A stretch of DNA of 64,000 nucleotides from Mesorhizobium sp. B4-1-3 (GTDB lineage Bacteria; Pseudomonadota; Alphaproteobacteria; Rhizobiales; Rhizobiaceae). The notes under the pieces are model-generated. The model had not been told where the DNA came from. It searched no databases and saw only the letters and a program-made list of their open reading frames with translations. The position numbers and the translations under genes were made by a program. The number at the start of each line of letters is the position of its first letter. Position 1 is the first letter of the stretch. Shown here in pieces: positions 54,424 to 63,300 of the stretch. Where the stretch lies: contig NZ_VFTG01000002.1 of NCBI RefSeq assembly GCF_006439355.1, positions 248,001-312,000 on the forward strand, given 5' to 3'.

Positions 54424-55548
54424 ATGAAAATCGCCATCGACGGCAGGAATCTCGGATCGGCCACCGATGGCATCGGCCGGTTCGTCCACAATGCGATCAA
54501 GGCTCTGGCGGCGCAGGGCACCAATGTGGTGCTCTACGCGCCGGACGTGGTCAGCGAAAGCTATGACATTCCGTCTGGTGTTTCCGTGCGGTCTGCCGGC
54601 TTCAAGGGGCCTCTCGCCAGGACCTTTTGGGGGCAGTCGGTGCTGCCCTCCCAGGCTCGGCGCGACGGCGTGGAAGTTCTCTGGGGGCCGTCCCATCGGC
54701 TGCCTTTCGTTCTCGATGGCCGCATCGCCCGTGTTGTCACCATCCACGATCTCGTCTGGTTGCACGCGCCCGAAACTATGCGAACCCGCACGTGGATCGG
54801 CGAGCGCCTCCTGATGAAACCCGCTTTGCGAAAGGCCGACATCGTCGTCGCGGATTCGACGGCCACGGCAAGCGCGTTGACGGCTGAGTTTCCGTGGCCG
54901 AAAGCGCCGGTCAGGACGGTCTTTCCAGGTACTGCTGCGCTGCCGGCCCCCGGCGATGTTTCGAGCTTGGAGCCGCTGGGCATCACCAAGCCCTACGCGC
55001 TCTTTGTCGGCACGCTCGAGCCGCGGAAGAATCTCGCCAATCTGATAAAGGCCTATGGCCTGCTGCCGGCCGGCACCCGCGCGGGTTGCGATCTTGTCAT
55101 CGTCGGCGCCAAGGGATGGAAACAGACGGGCCTGGCCGATCTCGTGCGCGTCGGTGGGCTCGAGGCCAACATCAAGTTCACCGGCTTCGTCGACGATGGC
55201 GTGCTCGCCACGCTTTACGCGAATTGCCTGTTCCTGGCGATGCCGTCGCTCTATGAAGGATTCGGCTTTCCGATCGTCGAGGCCCATTCCTTCGGCAAGC
55301 CGGTGCTGACGTCGAACACGTCGTCGATGCCGGAAGTCGCCGGAGACAGTGCCGCCCTTGTCGACCCGAACGATCCGGCGGGGATCGCCGCGGCATTCGG
55401 CCGGCTCTGTACGGACACCGAGTTCCGCAACCGGATCGCCGCCGGCGCGCGCAGCAATGCCGGGCGCTTCACTTGGGAAAATCACGCCAAGGGCATGCTG
55501 CAGATATTCGAAGAGGCCATACGGCAAAGACGAAAGACCGACGCGTGA
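54424..55548 (+). CDS. Glycosyltransferase family 4 (mannosyl/perosaminyl-type)
   Basis: A 374-residue GT4 enzyme: KIAIDGRNLGSATDGIGRFV at the start, VTIHDLVWLHAPETM, LFVGTLEPRKNLANLIKAY and the donor motif PSLYEGFGFPIVEAHSFGKP (EX7E). This pattern is common in mannose-like residue transferases of O-antigen loci. The DNA is again GC-rich from here on. It overlaps the next gene by GTGA, so the two GTs form a unit. Confidence 0.92.
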   Translation: MKIAIDGRNLGSATDGIGRFVHNAIKALAAQGTNVVLYAPDVVSESYDIPSGVSVRSAGFKGPLARTFWGQSVLPSQARRDGVEVLWGPSHRLPFVLDGRIARVVTIHDLVWLHAPETMRTRTWIGERLLMKPALRKADIVVADSTATASALTAEFPWPKAPVRTVFPGTAALPAPGDVSSLEPLGITKPYALFVGTLEPRKNLANLIKAYGLLPAGTRAGCDLVIVGAKGWKQTGLADLVRVGGLEANIKFTGFVDDGVLATLYANCLFLAMPSLYEGFGFPIVEAHSFGKPVLTSNTSSMPEVAGDSAALVDPNDPAGIAAAFGRLCTDTEFRNRIAAGARSNAGRFTWENHAKGMLQIFEEAIRQRRKTDA

Positions 55549-56663
55549 AAGTCCTGCACTTCTTCAAAACCTACTGGCCGGATACCTTCGGCGGGGTAGA
55601 GCGGACGATCCATGCCATCGCCGAGAGCACGGCCCGGCACGGTGTCGAAACCCAGGTGCTCTCGTTGAGCCGCAAGCCGGAAGAAAACACCCGACGCCTT
55701 GACGGACATATGGCCGTCAAGGCGAGGCTCGATTTCGAGCTGGCGTCGACCGGATTTTCGCGTGAAGCCTTTCGCAAGTTCCGTATGCTCGCCGCAGGGG
55801 CCGACCTGGTCCACTACCATTTCCCATGGCCGTTCATGGATATCGTCCATTTCCAATCCGGCCACGGCAAGCCGACTGTAGTTACCTATCATTCAGACAT
55901 AGTCAAACAGCAGCTCATCCTGCCCTTCTACCGGCCCTTGATGATGCGCTTCCTCAGGAACGTCGATGCGATCGTGGCGACATCGCCAAACTACCTCGAG
56001 TCGAGTCCCGTTCTCAGGGCATTCAAGACCAAATCGAAGGTCATCCCCATCGGCATCGACGAGGGCGCCTATCCGACGCCAAGCGAGGTCGACGACGCCT
56101 GGTGCCGATCGACGGTCGCGGAGCCCTTCGTGCTGTTCGTCGGCGTCTTGCGCTACTACAAGGGGCTGGATGTCCTGATCCGTGCAGCCGGCAAGACGCG
56201 GTGCAAGATCGTCATTGCCGGCTCGGGCCCGGTCGAGCGGGAACTTAAACAACAGGCAAAGACGCTGGGCCGCGACAACGTGATTTTCCTCGGCGAGATA
56301 GCCGAGCCGCGCAAGATGGCGCTGCTCCGCAACTGCGTCGGCTTTGTCTTTCCTTCGAATCAGAGATCGGAGGCCTACGGTCTTTCGCTCGCAGAGGCGG
56401 CCATGTGCGGCAAGCCGATGATTTCTTGCGAAATCGGCACGGGCACGAGCTATGTCAACGAGGCTGGCCAGACCGGGCTGGTCGTGCCCCCATCGGACCC
56501 GGTACAGCTTGCCGAGGCGATAAACCGGCTGGTCGAGCAACCGACCGAGGCGGCGAAGTGGGGGCGAGCCGCGCGGGAGCGCTACGTTCGCCTGTTCACC
56601 GCCGACAGGATGGGGAAATCCTATTCCGAACTCTACCGCCAGCTCGAGAACCGCAAAGGTTGA
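55545..56663 (+). CDS. Glycosyltransferase family 4 (WbpZ-like)
   Basis: A 372-residue GT4: KVLHFFKTYWPDTFGGVERT, VVTYHSDIVKQQLILPFYRP, FVGVLRYYKGLDVLIRAA and SNQRSEAYGLSLAEAAMCGKP (EX7E-like). The N-terminus is typical of WbpZ/WbaZ-group transferases that add deoxyhexose or mannose near the start of the O-chain. GTG 55545 overlaps the previous stop. Confidence 0.92.
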   Translation: MKVLHFFKTYWPDTFGGVERTIHAIAESTARHGVETQVLSLSRKPEENTRRLDGHMAVKARLDFELASTGFSREAFRKFRMLAAGADLVHYHFPWPFMDIVHFQSGHGKPTVVTYHSDIVKQQLILPFYRPLMMRFLRNVDAIVATSPNYLESSPVLRAFKTKSKVIPIGIDEGAYPTPSEVDDAWCRSTVAEPFVLFVGVLRYYKGLDVLIRAAGKTRCKIVIAGSGPVERELKQQAKTLGRDNVIFLGEIAEPRKMALLRNCVGFVFPSNQRSEAYGLSLAEAAMCGKPMISCEIGTGTSYVNEAGQTGLVVPPSDPVQLAEAINRLVEQPTEAAKWGRAARERYVRLFTADRMGKSYSELYRQLENRKG

Positions 56664-56668
56664 ACGCC

Positions 56669-56806
56669 ATGGCCGACCACCCGTCTGCCCGGCTCAATGA
56701 CGAGCCCATTGTCGCACTGTGGCCCGCTGAGCTTATGGCACTTGGCAGATCGGCGCTCCCGCAAAAAACTTCTGGCTCTCCCGTCCTCTCCGCGCTAAGG
56801 CGATAA
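56669..56806 (+). CDS. Possible small protein (45 residues), doubtful
   Basis: An ATG five bases after the GT4 stop opens a 45-codon frame (MADHPSARLNDEPIVALWPA ...). No motif and no good ribosome site. The rest of this 245-base gap up to the dehydratase gene shows nothing else. It may be non-coding. Confidence 0.25.
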   Translation: MADHPSARLNDEPIVALWPAELMALGRSALPQKTSGSPVLSALRR

Positions 56807-56908
56807 CCGGGCGACGGGGCCGGGGATTGCAATCTGAAGTGGCGGTGGACGATGTTTTGTCCAGAGCCGTTCTGATAGTATCTCCGCGCCTGGAGTCAGT
56901 GCTACCCA

Positions 56909-58945
56909 ATGACCGCCTACGTAGAAGCCGTATCGGAACTTCGACCGAGGATGCGGCGCGCCATCATCATGATCCAGGACCTCGTCATGGTCCTGGTCGC
57001 GCTGGCGCTTAGCCTCATCCTGTCGCAGTCGCGGCTGTCGTTCGACGCCTTCTCCTCCGGCGGGCTGGCCTGCTGGGCGCTCATCGTGCTCGTCGCCCAT
57101 CTGCTGTTCCGATCCAGCGGCCTCTACAACACCGTCTGGCGCTTTGCCTCCACGCCCGACTTCTTCAACATCCTCAAGGGCTGCGGCAGCCTGACGGTGG
57201 TCCTCTATCTGGCCTCGCTTGCCTTCCGCTTATTCTTTCAGCCGGTCGCCGGCCTCAACGAGCGCCAGTTCATCGTCTTCTTCCTGGTCTCCTTCACCAT
57301 CATTTCGGCGCCCAGGCTCTATTATCGCTTCCTGCGCGACGGCGCGAGCTGGCGCATCCTGCGCCGCACCGCGGGCGATGCCTCGACCAAGCAGGCGCTG
57401 TTCATCGGCCGGCTGAGCGAGGCGGACGTGATCGTGCGCTTCACCCGCACGACCGCGCCCGCCGAATACGCCATTGCCGGCATCATGGCCATCGAGAGCG
57501 ACGCGCCGCTCGGCACCCAGATCCAAGGGGTCCCGGTCGTGGCGCTCAGGCCTCGCCTGGTCGAGGTGCTGGAAGACTATGTCAAGGGCACGCAAAGCCT
57601 CGACCTCCTGATCTTCGGCCAGGGGGTCGAGCGCGAAATCGAGGATTATGCCGAGCTGGTGCGCGTCGCCCGCCACAGCGGCATCGGCGTCGTCCAGTTT
57701 TCCGGCCTGTCGGAGCTGGGGCAGGGCGGCAAGCTGGTTCTCGATGCGGTCGAGATGGAAACCATCATGCGCCGTTCGGCGGTCGCCACCGACACCGCGC
57801 GCATCGGCGCCTTCGTCGGCGGCAAGCGCGTGATGGTCACGGGCGGCGCCGGCTCGATCGGCCGCGTGCTCGTCAAGCGCGCGCTGGAGCTCGGCGCCGA
57901 GGCGGTGCTGGTGGCGGACAATTCCGAGTTCGGCATCTTCCAGCTCGATCAGCAGACCGACGACGCCGACCGCGGCCGGCTGACCAGCCGCATCGTCGAC
58001 GTCACCGACCGGCCTCACATGACGCGCCTCGTCAACGAGTTCAAACCCGCCATCATCTTTCATGCCGCGGCGCTGAAGCACGTGCCGCTGCTCGAGGAGA
58101 ACTGGGAAGCGGCGATCGAGACGAATGTCTTCGGCACGCTCGCCTGCGCCGAGATCGCCGCCGAATGCGGGGTGCCGCAGTTCCTGCTGATCTCCAGCGA
58201 CAAGGCCGTCGACCCGACGTCGGTGCTGGGCGTCACCAAGCGGGCAGCCGAACAGATCGTCTCCTCGCTGCATGAGGCCCAGGCGGCCTTGCTGCCGCGT
58301 GCCGGCGCGGCGAACGGCCATGCCGGCACGCCCGATTTACGTCATTCGGGCACGAAATTCATCGCCGTACGCTTCGGCAATGTCTTCGGCTCCAACGGCT
58401 CGGTGGCGACCATCTTCCAGGCGCAGATCGAGGCCGGCGGTCCAGTCACCATCACCGACCGGCGCATGACCCGCTATTTCATGACCGTGACCGAGGCCGT
58501 CGATCTCGTCATCATGTCGGCCGCCGATGCCGAGCAGCGCCGGGGCGCGGACGACTACGCCATCTACATGCTCGACATGGGCAAGCCCGTGCCGATCCTC
58601 GAAGTCGCCGAAACCATGATCCGCATGGCCGGCAAAAGCCCCTACACCGATATTCCGATCCGCTTCACCGGCATCAGGCCCGGCGAGAAGCTGCACGAGA
58701 CGCTGCATGCGGAAAACGAGGAGGTGGTCAAGCTCGACATCGCCAAGATCTTCGGCCTCAGGACAGGCGTCGTCGAATGGCCGAAGATCGAGGCGGCCCT
58801 GCCGGCGCTGGTGGCCGCCATGCACGATCGCGACAAGGCCGCGGCGCTCACCGTCCTGGCCGGGCTCTACAGGGCGGAAGAAGACGAAGACATTGGCGGC
58901 CTGCGCGAAGAGGCGGCGCTGAAAGCGGCCGGACAGGTCGGCTAA
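56909..58945 (+). CDS. Membrane nucleotide-sugar 4,6-dehydratase (WbpM/FlaA1/CapD family; WreV-like)
   Basis: A 678-residue protein. Four N-terminal transmembrane helices (about 17-140), a CoA-binding-like Rossmann region (about 150-290) and a catalytic SDR domain: KRVMVTGGAGSIGRVLVKRAL, FHAAALKHVPLLEENW, ISSDKAVDPTSVLGVTKRAAE (Tyr of the usual YxxxK replaced, as in this family) and VRFGNVFGSNGSV. It converts UDP-GlcNAc to the 4-keto-6-deoxy sugar. With the next two genes it fits the rhizobial QuiNAc initiation module (WreV, WreU, WreQ). Confidence 0.93.
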   Translation: MTAYVEAVSELRPRMRRAIIMIQDLVMVLVALALSLILSQSRLSFDAFSSGGLACWALIVLVAHLLFRSSGLYNTVWRFASTPDFFNILKGCGSLTVVLYLASLAFRLFFQPVAGLNERQFIVFFLVSFTIISAPRLYYRFLRDGASWRILRRTAGDASTKQALFIGRLSEADVIVRFTRTTAPAEYAIAGIMAIESDAPLGTQIQGVPVVALRPRLVEVLEDYVKGTQSLDLLIFGQGVEREIEDYAELVRVARHSGIGVVQFSGLSELGQGGKLVLDAVEMETIMRRSAVATDTARIGAFVGGKRVMVTGGAGSIGRVLVKRALELGAEAVLVADNSEFGIFQLDQQTDDADRGRLTSRIVDVTDRPHMTRLVNEFKPAIIFHAAALKHVPLLEENWEAAIETNVFGTLACAEIAAECGVPQFLLISSDKAVDPTSVLGVTKRAAEQIVSSLHEAQAALLPRAGAANGHAGTPDLRHSGTKFIAVRFGNVFGSNGSVATIFQAQIEAGGPVTITDRRMTRYFMTVTEAVDLVIMSAADAEQRRGADDYAIYMLDMGKPVPILEVAETMIRMAGKSPYTDIPIRFTGIRPGEKLHETLHAENEEVVKLDIAKIFGLRTGVVEWPKIEAALPALVAAMHDRDKAAALTVLAGLYRAEEDEDIGGLREEAALKAAGQVG

Positions 58946-59030
58946 GCATGTCTCCCGAAAGTGGAAATCTGTTCCGGGATAAAGACACGCATAAAACCAA
59001 AGACTTGAAGCGCGCTATGCGCTTTAGACC
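58944..59030. repeat. Mosaic repeat family B, copy 2
   Basis: AAGCATGTCTCCCGAAAG, CGGGATAAAGACACGCATAA, then AAGCGCGCTATGCGCTT stem. It begins inside the TAA stop of the dehydratase gene. The 216-base gap holds nothing else recognisable. Confidence 0.65.
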
Positions 59031-59161
59031 TGCGCCATGCGTCCGCTGGCCATTAAAGCTCGCTCGAACGCCCGAATGGTTCTGAACCGTTACCAGATCA
59101 GCAGCGTGACCATTCTCACGGGCATCATGTATGGCGCGACCTTCGTCGCCGGATCTGAGCC

Positions 59162-59698
59162 ATGACGGTGAAGCGCGCTCTCGACCTTGCGGTCGCTGTT
59201 CCGATGCTGGCGCTGACGTCGCCCGTCCTGCTTGTCGCGATGCTGGCGATCCGGGCAACGTCGGCTGGCCCGGCCATCTTCTCGCAGATCCGCGTCGGCC
59301 GGGGCGGAGCCCTCTTTGCCTGCCGCAAATTGCGCACCATGTATCGCACAACGCCGTCCTTGCCCACGCACGAGGCGCCGGCCGGTTCGGTCACCGCGGT
59401 CGGCAAGGTGCTGCGCGCAACCAAGATCGACGAATTGCCGCAACTCTGGAACGTGCTCAAGGGTGAGATGAGCCTTGTCGGCCCGCGCCCGTGCTTGCCG
59501 ACGCAGACGGAACTGATCGAACGGCGCAAGGAACTGGGCGTGCTTGCAGCACTTCCAGGCATCACGGGGCTGGCGCAGATCAAGGGGATCGACATGTCCG
59601 ATCCAACACTTTGCGCTGAAACCGATGCGGCCTATCTCAAGGCCGCCTCGACCGGCCTCGACCTCAAGATATTGCTGGGCACGTTCTTCCGCGCATAG
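59162..59698 (+). CDS. Sugar transferase (polyprenyl-phosphate phosphoglycosyl transferase; WreU/PglC type)
   Basis: A 178-residue monotopic phosphoglycosyl transferase. One N-terminal membrane-entering helix (RALDLAVAVPMLALTSPVLL), RVGRGGALFACRKLRTM, the KIDELPQLWNVLKGEMSLVGPRP catalytic block and ALPGITGLAQIKG. It starts glycan assembly by moving a sugar phosphate, probably QuiNAc-1-P, to the lipid carrier. Small, as in PglC, without the extra transmembrane bundle of WbaP. Confidence 0.93.
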   Translation: MTVKRALDLAVAVPMLALTSPVLLVAMLAIRATSAGPAIFSQIRVGRGGALFACRKLRTMYRTTPSLPTHEAPAGSVTAVGKVLRATKIDELPQLWNVLKGEMSLVGPRPCLPTQTELIERRKELGVLAALPGITGLAQIKGIDMSDPTLCAETDAAYLKAASTGLDLKILLGTFFRA

Positions 59699-59707
59699 GT
59701 TGACCGT

Positions 59708-60649
59708 TCACGCACGCGGCGGGCCGCTTCCCTGTCGTGCCAGTTCCTCAAGCCGGCCGAGCGTATCCGTTTCCCGCTGCCAGCCTTCCGAGGCCAGCAA
59801 TGACGAATCGCAGACCTGTGTCGCCGCCAAAGCCTGCCACGCAGCCTGTCTGCCGGCGAGCGTTGCCAGGATCCGGAACGGCCAGACCGGCGTGGGGAGC
59901 AGCCTGGCCTGCCGGCCGTACCCACGCCGGAACGCGGTGATGATTTCGGCCATCGCAACCGGCGAAGCGTCGCTGAGCACATAGATCTGGCGCGGCGGTG
60001 CGGGACGGGTCAAAAGATGCGCCACGGCGCCGGCCATGGCGTCATGCGAGACGAGCGAACGAACCGCCATCAGAGCGGCTGTCGGCAACGGCAGGCTTGT
60101 GGCCGCCAGCCGCATCAGCGCGCGCAGATTTCCCTTCATGCCCTCGCCATAGACCGGCGGCAGCCGCAGCGCCGTCGCGCCATCGCGTCCGGCCGTTGCA
60201 AAAGCCTCCAGCATCGCGATCTCACCTTCGCGCTTGGAGCGCCCGTAGGCGCATTGCGGGGCAGGGAGCGTGGTTTCGTCGATGGTGCCGCTGAAACCGG
60301 CGCCCACCGCGGCGCGGATCGAGGAGAGATGGATGAAACGCCCGTCGGTGCGCGCCGCGGCAGCCTGGGCGAGCCGTCCGGTCAGCGTCGCATTGACCGT
60401 CCGGAAGTCGGCCGCGCCGGCGCTGCGATCATTGTTGAGCGCCGCGCAGTGGACGACATGCGTCACGTCGCGCATCAACGCCAGGAAGGCTTCGTGCGGC
60501 GCATCGGCGCCGGGCAGCGCGACGGCGTCCACACCTACCAGCCGTTGCGGCAGGCGCGAAGCGATCCGTATGTCAAATCGGGCTTCGCGCAATCGACCGA
60601 CGAGTCGGCGCCCGACGAAGCCCGTCGCGCCGGTGACCAAGACCTTCAT
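59708..60649 (-). CDS. NAD-dependent epimerase/reductase (WbpV/WreQ-like)
   Basis: A 313-residue extended SDR: KVLVTGATGFVGRRLVGRLR, VVHCAALNND, HLSSIRAAVG and the catalytic YGRSKREGE. Such WbpV/WreQ proteins reduce the 4-keto group of UDP-4-keto-6-deoxy-GlcNAc to UDP-QuiNAc or a close relative. It converges on the transferase gene with nine bases between stops. Its start overlaps the ligase stop (ATGA). Confidence 0.88.
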   Translation of the reverse strand: MKVLVTGATGFVGRRLVGRLREARFDIRIASRLPQRLVGVDAVALPGADAPHEAFLALMRDVTHVVHCAALNNDRSAGAADFRTVNATLTGRLAQAAAARTDGRFIHLSSIRAAVGAGFSGTIDETTLPAPQCAYGRSKREGEIAMLEAFATAGRDGATALRLPPVYGEGMKGNLRALMRLAATSLPLPTAALMAVRSLVSHDAMAGAVAHLLTRPAPPRQIYVLSDASPVAMAEIITAFRRGYGRQARLLPTPVWPFRILATLAGRQAAWQALAATQVCDSSLLASEGWQRETDTLGRLEELARQGSGPPRA

Positions 60650-61938
60650 GGTTGCCGGCTGGCGCCCAGCGCCACCGCAGGCGAGGCTTTGCCGGTCGGC
60701 GCTACCGTCCGCCCGGACGCAAGGTAGGTTCCCGAAATCAGGAACACCATCAGCGTCGCGTCGAGGATATCGTGGCCGACGAGGATGCCGGTCATTCCCG
60801 CGGTGAGATAGGTGATGACCGCGACGAGGATCATCGTCGCGCCGAACCGCTCCACCGGATCGACGCTGCGGCGCAACGTCCTTGCCGCGTTCCATGCGGC
60901 GACGATGAAAATCGACGCCAGGGCCAGTGCCCCCAGCAGGCCAGCCTCGACCATCGCCGTCAGGAAGCCGTTGTGAAAATGGCTGAAGCCCGCGCTTAGG
61001 CCGAACTGCTCGTGAAAACCCTGCTTCATCAGCGCGCGGCTGGCCGAGATGCCATGGCCGAAAATCGGCATCTTGCGAACCGCGGCAAAGCCGATTTCCC
61101 ACATCGCCACGCGCAGGCCGAGCGCCGTCGAATGGTCGCCATTGGCGTTCAGCGCGTCCCAGTCGCTGACCAGGAAGTCGGTTCGATCCAACACGACGCG
61201 AGAGCCGATGGCGGCGATCACCACGGCGACCACGAGGCCGATCGCCACGAAGCGCGCCACGCTGGCGCCGGTGAACCGGCGGCGATTGACGAGAAGCACG
61301 ACAATGCCGGCAATCGGCACGGCCACCCAGATCATGCGTGATCCCGAATAGACGATCGCCATGGCTCCGGCGATCGCCGCCAGGACCAGCGGCTTCCAGC
61401 GTTTCTCGATGCCCGACAGGGCGCCGGCGAGGCATGTCATGACGGCAAGGCAAGTAACGGTTGCGAAGACGATCGGGTTTCCGGCGCCGCCCTCGGCCCT
61501 CACGCCGAGCCGATAAGACTGGAATACGGCGATCGCCAGCGCGCCGAAGCACGCCGCGGTGCTGGCCAGGATGGCGATGCGTGCCAGCGCGGTCTTCTCG
61601 GTAATGCTCCAAGTCGAATAGGAGATCGGGAAAAGCAGGAAGGTGATCAGCGGCAGGAAAAACCGCAGATCGGCGGCCAGCGTGCCGTTGACGATCGAAG
61701 CGAGAACCATGGCCGCGCAATAGGCGTAGATCGCCGCGGTCAAGGCGAGCATCGACCCGTCGATGTTGAAGCGTCGCCGCTTCGTGGCGAGCAGCAGCAC
61801 GGACCACACGCCGCCGGCGTTGAAGGTGATGCTGACCAGCGATCCAAGCACCGGCGGCGAAAAAAAGCAGATGATCGAGAAATAGAAATTGATCTGTGAG
61901 GGGGTGAGGTGGCGTCGGAGCTTTGTAAACGGGTTCAA
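60646..61938 (-). CDS. O-antigen ligase family protein (WaaL-like)
   Basis: About 430 residues and some ten to twelve membrane helices. The large periplasmic loop region GHGISASRALMKQGFHEQFGLSAGFSHFHNGFLTAMVEAG has the HNG-type Wzy_C motif of ligases. WaaL joins finished O-antigen to lipid A-core in the periplasm. The start is uncertain: no ATG lies near the first helix, TTG 61938 (LNPFTKLRRHLTPSQINF) is the best guess, and the frame is open to 62121. Confidence 0.87.
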   Translation of the reverse strand: MNPFTKLRRHLTPSQINFYFSIICFFSPPVLGSLVSITFNAGGVWSVLLLATKRRRFNIDGSMLALTAAIYAYCAAMVLASIVNGTLAADLRFFLPLITFLLFPISYSTWSITEKTALARIAILASTAACFGALAIAVFQSYRLGVRAEGGAGNPIVFATVTCLAVMTCLAGALSGIEKRWKPLVLAAIAGAMAIVYSGSRMIWVAVPIAGIVVLLVNRRRFTGASVARFVAIGLVVAVVIAAIGSRVVLDRTDFLVSDWDALNANGDHSTALGLRVAMWEIGFAAVRKMPIFGHGISASRALMKQGFHEQFGLSAGFSHFHNGFLTAMVEAGLLGALALASIFIVAAWNAARTLRRSVDPVERFGATMILVAVITYLTAGMTGILVGHDILDATLMVFLISGTYLASGRTVAPTGKASPAVALGASRQP

Positions 61939-62392
61939 AATGCTTGCTTCGCAATTTTCAGGTTGCGCCCGGATATCCTTGGAGCCGGCGGCCAGAGGCC
62001 GTCTCGCCGATTTCCGTTTGCCGCGCCTTGCCCGTTCCCCGAGCCCGTATAGCGGCTGGCTCCGTCCTGCGATAGTGCGGTCGACACTGTTCCGACAGAA
62101 AACCGCCGATCCGGCGAACATCGGGAGCCCCGAATTCTTCGAAGGCGACGTCTTTCCCGCTTCCCCGTTTCGACAGCTCTGGCAGGAATTTCCGCTTTGC
62201 CGGCCATGCTTGGAAAATTCGTTCTATAATGGCCTTGCGCCGCGCCGGTCTTGCATTGTTATCGGCGGCACCGATCTGTTAGAACGCCCGCACGAAACAG
62301 TTTGTCCGAAGTGAAATTTGCGCTCGGGGCGTCATGGGATGCGTCCGCAATGCAAGATTTCCTCGACCGCACGAGAGAACGCTCGACGCTCC
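61939..62392. other. Gap of about 454 bases between the ligase and cysD
   Basis: No supported gene. It is the shared upstream region of two divergent genes. A TATAAT hexamer at 62225-62230 faces cysD but has no good -35 at the right distance. Short open frames here lack similarity or ribosome sites. Confidence 0.55.
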
Positions 62393-63298
62393 ATGAATAT
62401 CGCGCTCACGCATCTGCAGCGGCTCGAGGCCGAATCCATCCATGTCTTCCGCGAGGTCGCGGCGTCTTTCTCCAAGCCGGTGATGCTCTATTCGGTCGGC
62501 AAGGATTCTTCCGTGCTGATGCACCTGGCGATGAAGGCCTTCTATCCTGCCAAGCCGCCTTTTCCCTTCCTGCATGTCGACACCACCTGGAAGTTCCGCG
62601 AGATGATCGCCTTTCGCGATCAGATGGCGCAGAAGCTCGGCTTCGACCTTTTGGTCCATGTCAACGAGGATGGCGTGCGCGAGGGTATCAATCCCTTCGA
62701 CCACGGCTCCAACACCCATACCCATGTGATGAAGACCGTGGCGCTGCGCCAGGCGCTCGACAAATACGGCTTCGACGCGGCGTTCGGCGGCGCCCGTCGC
62801 GACGAGGAGAAGTCGCGCGCCAAGGAGCGCATCTTTTCCTTTCGTAACGCCCAGCATGCGTGGGACCCGAAGAACCAGCGGCCGGAAATGTGGAAGATAT
62901 TCAACACCCGCATCGCGCCGGGCGAGTCGATCCGCGTCTTTCCGCTGTCCAACTGGACCGAGCTCGACATCTGGCAATACATCCTGCAGGAGAACATCCC
63001 GATCGTGCCGCTCTATTTCGCCAAGGAGCGGCCGGTGGTTGAACGCGACGGCATGCTGATCATGAAGGATGACGACCGCATGCAACTGCGCCTCGGCGAG
63101 ACGATCGAGAACCGCTTGGTGCGCTTCCGCACATTGGGCTGCTATCCGCTGACCGGCGCGATCGAATCGGAAGCCGACACGCTGGAGGCGATCGTCGGCG
63201 AGATGCTGACCGCCCGCACCTCCGAGCGCCAGGGCCGCCTCATCGACCGCGACGAGGCCGGCTCGATGGAAAAGAAGAAGCGCGAGGGTTATTTCTGA
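62393..63298 (+). CDS. cysD: Sulfate adenylyltransferase subunit 2
   Basis: A 301-residue ATP-pyrophosphatase of the PAPS-reductase-like fold. The PP-loop is [21 protein letters not shown], followed by [31 protein letters not shown] and [20 protein letters not shown]. It joins sulfate to ATP with CysN to make APS. ATG 62393 gives the family N-terminus. cysN starts two bases after its stop. Rhizobial NodP is a close homologue, but no nod genes are in the window. Confidence 0.96.
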   Translation: MNIALTHLQRLEAESIHVFREVAASFSKPVMLYSVGKDSSVLMHLAMKAFYPAKPPFPFLHVDTTWKFREMIAFRDQMAQKLGFDLLVHVNEDGVREGINPFDHGSNTHTHVMKTVALRQALDKYGFDAAFGGARRDEEKSRAKERIFSFRNAQHAWDPKNQRPEMWKIFNTRIAPGESIRVFPLSNWTELDIWQYILQENIPIVPLYFAKERPVVERDGMLIMKDDDRMQLRLGETIENRLVRFRTLGCYPLTGAIESEADTLEAIVGEMLTARTSERQGRLIDRDEAGSMEKKKREGYF

Positions 63299-63300
63299 TA

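Noticed and set aside
54151..55527. A 458-codon minus-strand frame opposite the acetyltransferase and GT4 genes
   Set aside because: No motif; both plus-strand genes are well supported.
60650..61954. Upstream extension of the WbpV-like frame to 748 residues
   Set aside because: The extension is an alternative frame of the O-antigen ligase gene; the SDR N-terminus starts at 60649.
62225..62230. TATAAT as the cysD -10 box
   Set aside because: No acceptable -35 at 16-18 bases; such a hexamer may occur by chance in a 454-base gap.
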